64,000 nucleotides of DNA from positions 620,001 to 684,000 of the forward strand of contig JADKKA010000022.1 in the NCBI GenBank assembly GCA_016720745.1. The letters run 5' to 3'. The stretch comes from Chitinophagaceae bacterium. GTDB taxonomy: Bacteria > Bacteroidota > Bacteroidia > Chitinophagales > Chitinophagaceae. A model generated the notes under the pieces. The model did no database searches and was not told the origin of the DNA. It saw only the letters and a program-made list of their open reading frames with translations. Positions within the stretch are counted from its first letter, which is position 1. Each line of letters opens with the position of its first letter. Positions 1 to 7,775 of the stretch are shown piece by piece. Position numbers and translations under genes: made by a program.

Positions 1-387
1 GAGAAAACGATAGCTTTGGTCGGTAGTTTTTTTAGTTTTTCGAAGCCAGAATAAAAACAGGGCCAGCATGATCAGCAGCGTCACAATAATAAAACTATAA
101 CGGACTAAAAAATGCCCACGCCCCAGTATCTCCCTGGCGGTATCATGCAGCGCACCAAAGAAAAAATTGATGGCGATTATTACAACAGCACCCAGGGCAG
201 CTTTCCTGAAATTTCCGGTCACCGGTATCAGTAATACCGAAAAAAGCAAACCGGCTCCTGTGTACAGTAAAATCTGAGTCAGTACGGCCATTCCCATTCC
301 CGGTGCAAAATTATCATTGTACGCATGCAGGATCGCGAAAAGGGGTAAAAGCAGTAAAAACAATGGTCTGGTTGCGAACAATTTCAT
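1..387 (-). CDS. Membrane protein, N-terminal part (runs off the window)
   Basis: The minus strand is open from an ATG at 387 to the window edge (129 codons, no stop). It starts MKLFATRPLFLLLLPLFAIL and continues through about four hydrophobic segments, ending in a basic stretch (LRKTKKTTDQ). This is the N-terminal membrane part of a longer protein. The layout resembles the membrane region of Bacteroidota membrane-anchored hydrolases that sit near surface-polysaccharide genes, but the catalytic part is outside the window and the family cannot be assigned. It is divergent from the phosphonate operon starting at 485, with about 97 bp between them, so the two may share a regulatory region. Confidence 0.7.
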   Translation of the reverse strand, partial: MKLFATRPLFLLLLPLFAILHAYNDNFAPGMGMAVLTQILLYTGAGLLFSVLLIPVTGNFRKAALGAVVIIAINFFFGALHDTAREILGRGHFLVRYSFIIVTLLIMLALFLFWLRKTKKTTDQSYRFL

Positions 388-484
388 GTAGTAGACTAAG
401 CAGGTAAAATTAGGATTCCTGCCTCTTACAACAGTTAATTAATTGGATTTTATACTGCCCCGGGAATACTTTATTTTCGGCTTT

Positions 485-1801
485 ATGAAGGAAAAAACCG
501 TGTATATCGGTATGAGTGCTGACCTGGTGCATCCGGGACATTTGAATATTATCCATACCGGACGTCAGCTGGGCAGGGTGATCATCGGTTTACTGACCGA
601 TCAGGCTATTGCCAGCTACAAGCGTGTTCCTTATCTGAATTTTGAACAAAGAAAGATCGTGGTGGAAAGTATCAGTGGGGTGAGTGAAGTAGTGGCCCAG
701 CATACCCTTGATTATACAGCTAACCTGGAGCAATTCAGGCCGGATTATGTGGTGCATGGCGATGATTGGAAGGAAGGGGTCCAACAGGCGACCCGGCAAA
801 AAGTAATTGAAACCCTGCAGCAGTGGGGAGGAGAACTCGTAGAAGTTCCATATACCGGTGGCATCAGTTCTACCATCATCCAGAAAGCCATGAAAGAAAC
901 GGGCACCACGCCCGAATGGCGTTTGAAAAGACTGAAAAGAATACTCAGTGTAAAACCCTTTATCCGGGTGATGGAAGCACATAGCGGACTCAGTGCGCTG
1001 ATCGTGGAGAATACACAGGCAAAGGATGTAAAAGGCAATAGCACTGAATTCGATGCGATCTGGATGAGCAGCCTCACAGATTCCATGACCAGGGGTAAAC
1101 CCGATATTGAAGCTGTCGATATGACTTCACGGTTACAAACCCTGCATGACGTACTAGAAGTAACCACCAAACCGGTGATTTTTGACGGGGATACGGGAGG
1201 AAAGACCGAACATTTTGTGTACACGGTGCGCTCACTGGAAAGACTGGGTGTATCAGCCATCATCATTGAAGATAAAACAGGATTAAAACGTAATTCATTA
1301 CTGGATCAACAGGATTCACAGGAACAGGATAGTATTCCGGCTTTTTGTGAAAAAATACAGGCCGGAAAGAGAAGTTGTGTTACCCCCGATTTTATGATTA
1401 TTGCCCGGATTGAAAGTCTCGTGCTGGGTAAATCAACCGACGATGCCCTTGAAAGAGCATTGGCCTATATGGATGCCGGAGTGGACGGTATCATGATTCA
1501 CAGTAAATCACGGGAGGGGGAAGATATTTGCACGGTAGCCAGAGCGATCCGCCAAAAAAACAGCAGTATTCCCCTGGTAGCAGTACCTACTGCCTATCAT
1601 CAGCTCACCGCAACAGCTTTGAAGGAAGCCGGTTTCAATATTATTATTTATGCGAACCATCTGCTGCGGAGTGCCTACCCGGCCATGATGGAAACGGCAC
1701 AATCCATTCTGCAACATGACCGCAGCATGGAAGCAGAAAGCTCCCTCATCAGTGTAAAAGAACTGATACAGTTAATTCCCGCCAATTATGATCCGCACTG
1801 A
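485..1801 (+). CDS. aepX: Cytidylyltransferase / phosphoenolpyruvate mutase fusion
   Basis: A two-domain protein of 438 aa. Residues 5-135 are a nucleotidyltransferase domain with the CTP-binding HPGH motif (16-19) and ISSTII near 127-132. Residues about 150-420 are PEP mutase, with the diagnostic EDKTGLKRNS motif (262-271) that matches the family signature EDKx5NS and separates true mutases from isocitrate-lyase relatives. The mutase turns PEP into phosphonopyruvate. The fused domain is expected to activate the finished phosphonate as a CMP derivative. An in-frame TTG at 443 would add 14 residues, but the ATG at 485 directly precedes the conserved YIGMSAD strand and is preferred. A weak promoter-like TTG(443-445)-N21-TACTTTAT(467-474) lies just upstream. 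It is the first gene of a tightly overlapping four-gene operon. Confidence 0.93.
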   Translation: MKEKTVYIGMSADLVHPGHLNIIHTGRQLGRVIIGLLTDQAIASYKRVPYLNFEQRKIVVESISGVSEVVAQHTLDYTANLEQFRPDYVVHGDDWKEGVQQATRQKVIETLQQWGGELVEVPYTGGISSTIIQKAMKETGTTPEWRLKRLKRILSVKPFIRVMEAHSGLSALIVENTQAKDVKGNSTEFDAIWMSSLTDSMTRGKPDIEAVDMTSRLQTLHDVLEVTTKPVIFDGDTGGKTEHFVYTVRSLERLGVSAIIIEDKTGLKRNSLLDQQDSQEQDSIPAFCEKIQAGKRSCVTPDFMIIARIESLVLGKSTDDALERALAYMDAGVDGIMIHSKSREGEDICTVARAIRQKNSSIPLVAVPTAYHQLTATALKEAGFNIIIYANHLLRSAYPAMMETAQSILQHDRSMEAESSLISVKELIQLIPANYDPH

Positions 1802-2918
1802 ACAATTATATGATCACCTGGGCAGGGAAGGGATTTCCTTTTATACCGGAGTGCCGGATTCCCTGCTTAAAAATTTTCTGCAGTATGTGCAGGATCATAC
1901 AGCCGGAGAACAGCATATCATCACGGCAAACGAAGGACTGGCCCTCGCACTGGCCTCCGGTTATTACCTGCAAAGCGGTAAACTGCCATTGGTGTATTTG
2001 CAAAATTCTGGATTGGGAAATCTGGTGAATCCACTCAGTTCCCTCGCTGATCAGGAAATGTATGGAGTTCCCATGATCTTACTGATTGGTTGGAGAGGAG
2101 AGCCGGGTATTCCCGATGAACCCCAGCACCGTAAAATGGGTGCCATCACCGTTCCACTTCTGGAAGTGTTGGGAGTGCCGGTTTTTAAACTGGATCAGCA
2201 AAGCATTGATCCATTACAAATTGTTTCAACCGCCATACAAACAGCCCGCGAAAAACAAAACCCGGTTGCCCTGTTGCTGTCCGCAGATATATTTGAAAAA
2301 GTGCAGTATGAAAAAACGACAATACCTGCAACACTCTCTCTTCAAAGGGAATCAGTGATCCGTGAACTGATCAAAACTTTATCAGGAGATGAAACAGTGA
2401 TCTGCACAACCGGAAAATCCGGCCGGGAGTTTGATGAACAAAACAAAGCGGCCGGCAATAAGATCAAAAAATATTTTCTGAGTGTAGGAGCCATGGGACA
2501 TGCCAGTCATATCGCCCTCGGGATTCATTTACAAAACCCTTCCAAAACCATCCTGATTGATGGGGATGGCGCATTATTAATGCATATGGGGGCATTGCCC
2601 ACGATCTCGCATTTTGCCAACAAAAATTTTATTCACCTGCTGATCAATAATGGCTGTCATGAATCTGTAGGCGGACAACCCACAGAAGCTTTCCGTGTCG
2701 ATTGTACAGCTATTGCCCGGGCCAGCGGTTATCAGCATACTTTTTTAATTCGAAATGAACAGGAACTGAACCACTGGTTACAAAATAGCTTATCCTCTTC
2801 TGATACACAGTTTGTGGAAATCAGGACCAATGCCATCAGTCGTCCTGACCTTGGACGGCCAGCCGGTGATCCGAAGGATTGGAAAAATGATTTCATGTCA
2901 CATCTTACCAATGACTAA
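1788..2918 (+). CDS. aepY: Phosphonopyruvate decarboxylase
   Basis: A thiamine-diphosphate enzyme of 376 aa that decarboxylates phosphonopyruvate to phosphonoacetaldehyde, the step that pulls the unfavourable PEP mutase reaction forward. Visible features are the cofactor-activating Glu49 (in NEGLA), the TPP/Mg motif GDG (259-261) ending in NNG (287-289), and the family-typical HESVGGQPT (291-299). Length is normal for the family. Its ATG lies 14 bp inside the upstream mutase gene, so translation is probably coupled. Its 3' end overlaps the next gene by 8 bp. Confidence 0.93.
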   Translation: MIRTEQLYDHLGREGISFYTGVPDSLLKNFLQYVQDHTAGEQHIITANEGLALALASGYYLQSGKLPLVYLQNSGLGNLVNPLSSLADQEMYGVPMILLIGWRGEPGIPDEPQHRKMGAITVPLLEVLGVPVFKLDQQSIDPLQIVSTAIQTAREKQNPVALLLSADIFEKVQYEKTTIPATLSLQRESVIRELIKTLSGDETVICTTGKSGREFDEQNKAAGNKIKKYFLSVGAMGHASHIALGIHLQNPSKTILIDGDGALLMHMGALPTISHFANKNFIHLLINNGCHESVGGQPTEAFRVDCTAIARASGYQHTFLIRNEQELNHWLQNSLSSSDTQFVEIRTNAISRPDLGRPAGDPKDWKNDFMSHLTND

Positions 2919-3954
2919 TGAAATACCCATGCAGGAAGTTTTACAGGGATTTAAACGGATAGAAGAAGCAGCTGCACTGATCGCTTCCAGAAACGGAAAA
3001 CGGGTATTTCTGGTTACCGGACTTCACTATGAATCAGCCGGGAGAAGTCTGCTGGAAAACAAAATACCTTTTACTCAGTATCTCAAAAAAGGAGTGAATG
3101 TAAAAGAAGAAGAAGCCAGCCTCGCTTGTCAGGCTTTTAAAGATTCGGGTGCCGATACCATTCTGGCCATTGGCGGTGGGAGTGTAATCGATCTGGCCAA
3201 GACGATCATTTATCAGCTTATTAAGAAAGTTGAAAAGAAACCACTCTTTATCGTTGCGCCCACCACCACTGGTTCAGGAACGGAAGCCACGCATTTTGCC
3301 GTGATGTATCAGGAAAAGAAGAAATTATCACTGGTTCATCCGATGCTATTGCCCGATCTGGTGATCCTCGATCCGGAACTCAGTTTTACACAAAGTCCTT
3401 ACCAGACTGCTGTGTCTGGTATCGATGTATTTTGTCAGGCGGTAGAATCTTACTGGAGTAAAAATGCCAACCAGGAATCGAAGGAATATAGTGCTGCCGC
3501 CATTCAGCTATGGAAAAAGTATTATCACATTGCAATCAGCCATCCCGATAAGGAATCCAGGGAAGGAATGCTGCAAGCTTCACATTTGGCGGGGAAGGCC
3601 ATTAATATCACCCGAACCACCGGCCCGCACGCCCTTTCTTATTATCTTACTTCTCATCATTCGGTGCCTCATGGTCAGGCAGTAGCGTTTTTTATGCCCG
3701 TTTTTTTTCTTTATAATCACCTGAGTATTGACCTGCTTGAATTATTGGGAGAAAAGAATCCTGTATTAGCAGTAACGATGGTAAGAGAATGGATACAAAC
3801 TGCAGGACTAGCCATCCGATTTGATGAACTGGGATTGGACAAACACGCCATCATCGACCCATTACTGGATGAAATCAACCAGGAAAGATTTGAGAATAAT
3901 CCAGTGGCATTTAACCGGGAACAACTGAGTGAATTAATTTTAATTCTTTGCTGA
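2911..3954 (+). CDS. Iron-dependent alcohol dehydrogenase, probable phosphonoacetaldehyde reductase
   Basis: A 347-aa member of the group III (Fe-ADH) family. The dinucleotide-binding GGGSVIDLAK and TTTGSGTE motifs lie in the N-terminal half, and SGIDVFCQAVESYW followed by HSVPHGQA in the metal-binding half. The first His ligand of ordinary Fe-ADHs (usually DALTHA) is Gln here. The ESYWSKN context resembles the reductases that convert phosphonoacetaldehyde to 2-hydroxyethylphosphonate. No aminotransferase for aminoethylphosphonate is visible nearby, which supports the hydroxy product. The ATG at 2911 was chosen because it overlaps the end of aepY; an upstream in-frame GTG at 2812 would lie deep inside aepY. 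Confidence 0.85.
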   Translation: MTNEIPMQEVLQGFKRIEEAAALIASRNGKRVFLVTGLHYESAGRSLLENKIPFTQYLKKGVNVKEEEASLACQAFKDSGADTILAIGGGSVIDLAKTIIYQLIKKVEKKPLFIVAPTTTGSGTEATHFAVMYQEKKKLSLVHPMLLPDLVILDPELSFTQSPYQTAVSGIDVFCQAVESYWSKNANQESKEYSAAAIQLWKKYYHIAISHPDKESREGMLQASHLAGKAINITRTTGPHALSYYLTSHHSVPHGQAVAFFMPVFFLYNHLSIDLLELLGEKNPVLAVTMVREWIQTAGLAIRFDELGLDKHAIIDPLLDEINQERFENNPVAFNREQLSELILILC

Positions 3955-5057
3955 TGGGCTTTTTTAAAGAATACCGGGAAGTACAGCAACTACTGCAGCA
4001 AAAACAGCAGGTAGTGGTTTATGCAGAAAGCCGTTTTTATTTTCAGTATTACCGGCAATTGATTCATGATCTGTTGCAGGAGCAAGTACCTGTATCTTAT
4101 ATCACTTCAGATAAAGCGGATCCCTTATTACAAAATGCTCCAACGGGTATGAAGGTGATTTATGTAAAATGGATGCTGGGGCATTTGTTTTCAAGAATCA
4201 AAGCCAAAGTGATGATCATGACCATGCCAGATCTGGGGCATTTTCTCTATAAACGTTCTCCCGGTACCGGTACTTATATTTATATGTTTCATGCTGCCGT
4301 GAGTACGCATCAGCAATACCGGAAAAATGCTTTTGAAAATTATGATGCTGTTTTTTGCACCGGGCCTTATCAGGAAGCAGAATTAAAAAAGGAAGAAAAA
4401 CTTTTTAACCTGCCCGCCAAACAATTACTGCCTTACGGCTATCCGCTGCTGGATCAGTTGCAGAATGAAGTAAAGAGGACTGGAGAAAAACCAGTGATCC
4501 TGCTCGCACCTTCCTGGTTCGAAGGCTGTATTTTTGATACCTGTCTGGAGGAATTATTAGCCACCCTGCAATCATTGCCTTACCGGATCATCCTCCGTCC
4601 ACACCCGGAATATGTAAAACGAAACAGGAAAAAAATGCAGTCTATCCGGCAAATGATCCGGAACAATCCGCAAATGGAAATGGATGACAAGGCTGATTTG
4701 CTACAGCGTTTATCTGAAACCGATATCCTGATCACGGATCGCTCGGGTATCGCGCTTGAATTTGCTTTGGGTTGCAGAAGACCGGTTATTTTTATTGAGA
4801 CAGCCCTGAAAGAAGCAAATAAAGAATGGCGGAAATGGGGAATGGAGCCATTGGAGAATGCCATTCGCAGTCAGATAGGATTAGTGGTTCATCCGGAAGA
4901 TTTATCAAAAATCCCATCGCTGATCGACAACACGTATCAATCCAAAGAAAGTTTTGCTGCTAAAATGGACACTCTGAAACGGGAACATTTTTATAACAGT
5001 CCTGCTGCTTATCAGGAAGGAGTAAAATATATTCTTGATAAGCTCAATACCCAATAA
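3954..5057 (+). CDS. CDP-glycerol glycerophosphotransferase-like protein
   Basis: A 367-aa protein starting MGFFKEYREV at an ATG that overlaps the previous stop (TGATG). The C-terminal half shows the hallmarks of the TagB/TagF type: RPHPEYVKRN for nucleotide and phosphate binding, then ETDILITDRSGIALEFA with the conserved D-S and a downstream RPVIFIET. Members move a phospho-alcohol from a CDP carrier to a glycan or lipid. Here, at the end of a phosphonate operon whose first gene carries a cytidylyltransferase, the inferred donor is a CMP-phosphonate and the acceptor a cell-surface glycan. The substrate is inference. No signal peptide is visible; family members act at the inner face of the membrane. 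Confidence 0.85.
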   Translation: MGFFKEYREVQQLLQQKQQVVVYAESRFYFQYYRQLIHDLLQEQVPVSYITSDKADPLLQNAPTGMKVIYVKWMLGHLFSRIKAKVMIMTMPDLGHFLYKRSPGTGTYIYMFHAAVSTHQQYRKNAFENYDAVFCTGPYQEAELKKEEKLFNLPAKQLLPYGYPLLDQLQNEVKRTGEKPVILLAPSWFEGCIFDTCLEELLATLQSLPYRIILRPHPEYVKRNRKKMQSIRQMIRNNPQMEMDDKADLLQRLSETDILITDRSGIALEFALGCRRPVIFIETALKEANKEWRKWGMEPLENAIRSQIGLVVHPEDLSKIPSLIDNTYQSKESFAAKMDTLKREHFYNSPAAYQEGVKYILDKLNTQ

Positions 5058-5073
5058 CTAATACCCAATAACT
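5046..5073 (+). repeat. Two tandem copies of a 14-bp repeat over a stop codon
   Basis: The 14-mer AATACCCAATAACT occurs twice in perfect tandem (5046-5059, 5060-5073). The first copy supplies the last codons and stop (N-T-Q-stop) of the glycerophosphotransferase-like gene. A related version lies inverted at about 63727-63752 near the right edge. It belongs to the gene-end low-complexity repeats seen several times in this window. Confidence 0.8.
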
Positions 5074-5078
5074 AACTA

Positions 5079-5252
5079 CTACTCTTTCTCTTCTGTTTTT
5101 TGTTCTGCTGCAGATTTCTGACCGCCAAAAAAAGCGCGGATCCGGTGCCAGGAAGCTTTGATCCAGAAACCTGCTCCCAATACAGCCGCAATGATCGCCT
5201 GTACCAGGTAACTGCCACTGCCAGGGTCAATATAGTTCAGGAAAAAACTCAC
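5079..5252 (-). CDS. 57-aa single-pass membrane protein with DPGSGS motif
   Basis: A small gene with a GTG start. The product begins MSFFLNYIDPGSGSYLVQAI, continues as one hydrophobic helix (about residues 16-33), then a basic stretch (KASWHRIRAFF) and a charged tail (EQKTEEKE). The GTG overlaps the TGA of the upstream M42 peptidase gene (GTGA), so translation is probably coupled. The pattern YxDPGSGSxLxQ plus one helix and a basic segment recurs in small proteins I associate with surface-polysaccharide and alkaline-phosphatase-superfamily neighbourhoods. That association is from memory, and no function is known to me. The end-to-end fit and the start overlap make it credible as a gene. Confidence 0.75.
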   Translation of the reverse strand: MSFFLNYIDPGSGSYLVQAIIAAVLGAGFWIKASWHRIRAFFGGQKSAAEQKTEEKE

Positions 5253-6376
5253 AGGTAATTCAGATTTGTTTTAGGCGTCAGGGTCAGTAAGGTTTCATAC
5301 ATCAGCTTAATAGTACTTTCGATATCATCCCGGTGCAGCATCTCCACAGTCGTATGCATATAACGCAGGGGGATTGAAATCAGTACGGAAGGACAACCAT
5401 CATTGGAATAAGCAAATGAATCGGTATCCGTACCGGTACTCCGGCTGAGTGCCCTCCATTGAACCGGAATTTTTTTGTCAGCCGCTACTTTTTCCACCAG
5501 GGCCAGTAATTTATTATGCACGGCTGGTGCATAGGAGAGGGAAGGACCTTTGCCGGTACTCACATCTCCTTCAATATTCTTACTGATCATGGGAGTGGTG
5601 GTATCATGTGTCACATCTGTTACAATAGCAATATTGGGTTTGATCCGGCGGGCAATCATCTCCGCACCACGCAAACCGATTTCTTCCTGTACTGCATTCA
5701 CTACATATAATCCAAAGGGAAGTTTCTTTTTATTTTCTTTCAGTAAGCGGGCTACTTCTGCAATCATAAAACCACCGATCCGGTTATCAAAAGCACGGCC
5801 TACATAATTATTATTGGCCAGTTCATCAAATCCATCGGCATAAGTTACCACAGCACCAATATGAATTCCCAGCGCTTCTACTTCTTTTTTGCTTCGGGCA
5901 CCGCAATCAAGCCAGAGGTTATCGGTACGGGGACTTGGTTCTTTCTGGTCCGGACTGCCAATACGGGTATGGATAGCAGGCCAGCCGAAGACTGCTTTCA
6001 CCTGTCCTTTTTTGCCATGAATGATTACGCGGGAGGCAGGGGCCGTCTGGTGATCCACACCACCGTTTCTTTTGAGGTAGATCAGTCCGTCGGCTGTGAT
6101 ATAATTTACAAACCAGCTGATTTCATCCGCATGGGCTTCAATCACTACCTTAAATGGATGCTCCGGATTAATCACACCAACGGCGGTACCGTAAGGATCT
6201 ACATAGTGGGTATCCACATAAGGTTTAAGGTACTCGATCCAGAGTTTCTGCCCCCAGGTTTCAAAGCCCACCGGAGAGGCATTATTGATATAGTTCTTTA
6301 AAAATTCGAAAGCTTGCGGGGTAATCAGGGACTTGCCACCGGTACGGGTTGATTTTTTCGCGACTGCTTTTGCCAT
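5249..6376 (-). CDS. M42 family metallopeptidase (glutamyl aminopeptidase / endoglucanase M family)
   Basis: A 375-aa cytoplasmic aminopeptidase of the tetrahedral TET type. The metal and catalytic residues are in place: H82 and D84 in EAHADEIS, the bridging Asp in AFDNRIGG, the Glu pair in QEEIGLRGA, and a further Asp in IVTDVTHD. The first 15 residues are basic (MAKAVAKKSTRTGGK) and look like a tail rather than a signal peptide. It is followed by the coupled 57-aa membrane protein. A TAAATTTG -7 element lies 21 bp upstream. Confidence 0.92.
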   Translation of the reverse strand: MAKAVAKKSTRTGGKSLITPQAFEFLKNYINNASPVGFETWGQKLWIEYLKPYVDTHYVDPYGTAVGVINPEHPFKVVIEAHADEISWFVNYITADGLIYLKRNGGVDHQTAPASRVIIHGKKGQVKAVFGWPAIHTRIGSPDQKEPSPRTDNLWLDCGARSKKEVEALGIHIGAVVTYADGFDELANNNYVGRAFDNRIGGFMIAEVARLLKENKKKLPFGLYVVNAVQEEIGLRGAEMIARRIKPNIAIVTDVTHDTTTPMISKNIEGDVSTGKGPSLSYAPAVHNKLLALVEKVAADKKIPVQWRALSRSTGTDTDSFAYSNDGCPSVLISIPLRYMHTTVEMLHRDDIESTIKLMYETLLTLTPKTNLNYL

Positions 6377-6396
6377 GCGTTGTTTGTATTATCCTG

Positions 6397-6404
6397 CAAA
6401 TTTA
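6397..6404 (-). promoter_or_regulatory. -7 promoter element of the M42 peptidase gene
   Basis: On the minus strand TAAATTTG matches the Bacteroidota -7 consensus TAnnTTTG, 21 bp before the ATG at 6376. No good -33 TTG sits at the right distance, so only the -7 box is claimed. Confidence 0.5.
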
Positions 6405-6405
6405 A

Positions 6406-7254
6406 TCAAATACGGGCTAACAGCAGCAGGAGGGCAGAAAGAGCCATTAATCCGTCCAGTATGACAAGGAACAGTATGTCCGTCGGTTTTTTTTTGGCTG
6501 GCTGGTAAAGGAAGAGTAAAAGTATTGCAGGTAATAAAAGCAGGATGATATCACGCTCATTTTGGCCTGTCTCCGTTAGTAGTATTGTCATTGCCAGACA
6601 GGCCAGTAAAGAAAAAACAAAGAGCCGGTGAATCCCGGTATCGCTTAAATACGTAATCAGGCTTTTCACACCGTTTTGCCGGTCAGTCTCCCGGTCGCGG
6701 TAATCGAATAATATACAAATACAATAGATCAAAAAATAACGGCCTGTCGCATAAATGGTAAAACCGGATTCCCATCGATCATGATTCAGCAGCAGGGGTA
6801 GGATGCTGGTAGCATAGGTCCAGATCAGGGCCAGAAAAATGGTTTTGCCATAGGCGTACTTTCTCAATCGCCGGAAAAACGGATGGGGCAATTGCGGGGC
6901 AGTATATAAAAATGTAGCAATAGCGGCTGGAATGATATAACGCCAGTGCGGTAACAGCGGAATGGAAAAATAAATGGTGCCTGCCAAACCTGATAAAAAT
7001 AAAAGCAGCAGCAGGGGCCTGTTTTGCAGACTCCATTCATTCCTTTTTGTATGCTGTGAAGAGGGTGGCGTGAAATAGTAATGAAAACTATATGTGCAAA
7101 GAGTAGCAAAAAAAACAAAAGCCAGGAATGTTTGATCCGGTAAGCTTCCAGGCAGCCAAAGCAATTCAGTTTGCCTGGTCATCAGTACCGCACAGGCGGC
7201 AATAAAAAGATTGCTGTATACGAGGGTATGCAGCAGCTTTCGGATAAAGTTCAA
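6406..7254 (-). CDS. UbiA prenyltransferase-like membrane protein, first Asp motif missing
   Basis: A 282-aa polytopic protein with about eight hydrophobic segments. The second UbiA signature is present as DYRDRETD (184-191) followed by NGVKSL. The first signature, normally NDxxDxxxD in the loop after helix 2, is replaced around residues 54-64 by a stretch without acidic residues (TYSFHYYFTPP). UbiA enzymes need both motifs for Mg-diphosphate binding, so a standard prenyl transfer is doubtful. The start at 7254 follows the lipoprotein gene stop (7265) by only 10 bp, so the two are probably cotranscribed. Confidence 0.7.
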   Translation of the reverse strand: MNFIRKLLHTLVYSNLFIAACAVLMTRQTELLWLPGSLPDQTFLAFVFFATLCTYSFHYYFTPPSSQHTKRNEWSLQNRPLLLLLFLSGLAGTIYFSIPLLPHWRYIIPAAIATFLYTAPQLPHPFFRRLRKYAYGKTIFLALIWTYATSILPLLLNHDRWESGFTIYATGRYFLIYCICILFDYRDRETDRQNGVKSLITYLSDTGIHRLFVFSLLACLAMTILLTETGQNERDIILLLLPAILLLFLYQPAKKKPTDILFLVILDGLMALSALLLLLARI

Positions 7255-7264
7255 TGGGCGATCT

Positions 7265-7723
7265 TTAATCTAACAGCCTTATTTTTTCTGATTCGCTGTA
7301 ATTACTGCGTTGTCCTTTTTTGTCTTTCAGAATCAAACCCAGTGTGGCCGTGGTATCGCGGGATACGCTGGGGAGTTTGGCCATATCCGGGTTATTGAAT
7401 GTGCCTAATTCAAATTCAATCAGGATATCAGCCTGTCTGGTTTTTAGCGGGAGATTCAGGTTTTTCAAAGTATAACGAAGGGTATCGCCAATACTCGGTT
7501 TCACCACAGTGGCCCCATTGTACCATTTGTAAACAATCAGTGCAGAATCAAGGTCGCCTTCATCATCAGTAAAATTGCCACGGATACTGATGACATTCCC
7601 GTCAATCGCTGTGCTGGGTGAGATGGATTTGATTGTCACCTGCGGCTCAGTTTTGAACTTATCTTTGTTGCAGGCAGCAAGGAGAAGGACAAGGAGAGCG
7701 GGCAGAATCAGTTTATTCTTCAT
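7265..7723 (-). CDS. Lipoprotein, predicted
   Basis: The 152-aa product starts MKNKLILPALLVLLLAAC, a type II signal peptide with an LLAAC lipobox (acylated Cys18) and Asn next. The mature part (TIKSISPSTAIDGNVISIRGNFTDDEGD, abbreviated) reads like an Ig- or cadherin-like beta domain common in Bacteroidota lipoproteins. No enzymatic motif is visible. The ATG at 7723 was preferred because the promoter's predicted transcription start near 7740 excludes longer starts. It is upstream of, and probably cotranscribed with, the UbiA-like gene. Confidence 0.8.
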   Translation of the reverse strand: MKNKLILPALLVLLLAACNKDKFKTEPQVTIKSISPSTAIDGNVISIRGNFTDDEGDLDSALIVYKWYNGATVVKPSIGDTLRYTLKNLNLPLKTRQADILIEFELGTFNNPDMAKLPSVSRDTTATLGLILKDKKGQRSNYSESEKIRLLD

Positions 7724-7744
7724 GGGCCATGAATTGTGCATACT

Positions 7745-7775
7745 CAAATTTACAGTTTTTATCAACATCCTTCAA
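7745..7775 (-). promoter_or_regulatory. Promoter of the lipoprotein gene
   Basis: Minus strand: TTG at 7775-7773, 20 nt, then TAAATTTG at 7752-7745, a full match to the Bacteroidota -33/-7 pattern, about 20 bp before the ATG at 7723. The -33 box abuts the proposed GTG start (7776) of the divergent LuxE-like gene. Confidence 0.7.

Noticed and set aside
745..1266. 173-aa minus-strand frame inside the PEP mutase fusion
   Set aside because: Ser/Thr-rich shadow typical of the antisense strand of a plus-strand gene.
5861..6301. 146-aa plus-strand frame inside the M42 peptidase gene
   Set aside because: Antisense to conserved metal-site residues; no start context or neighbours.
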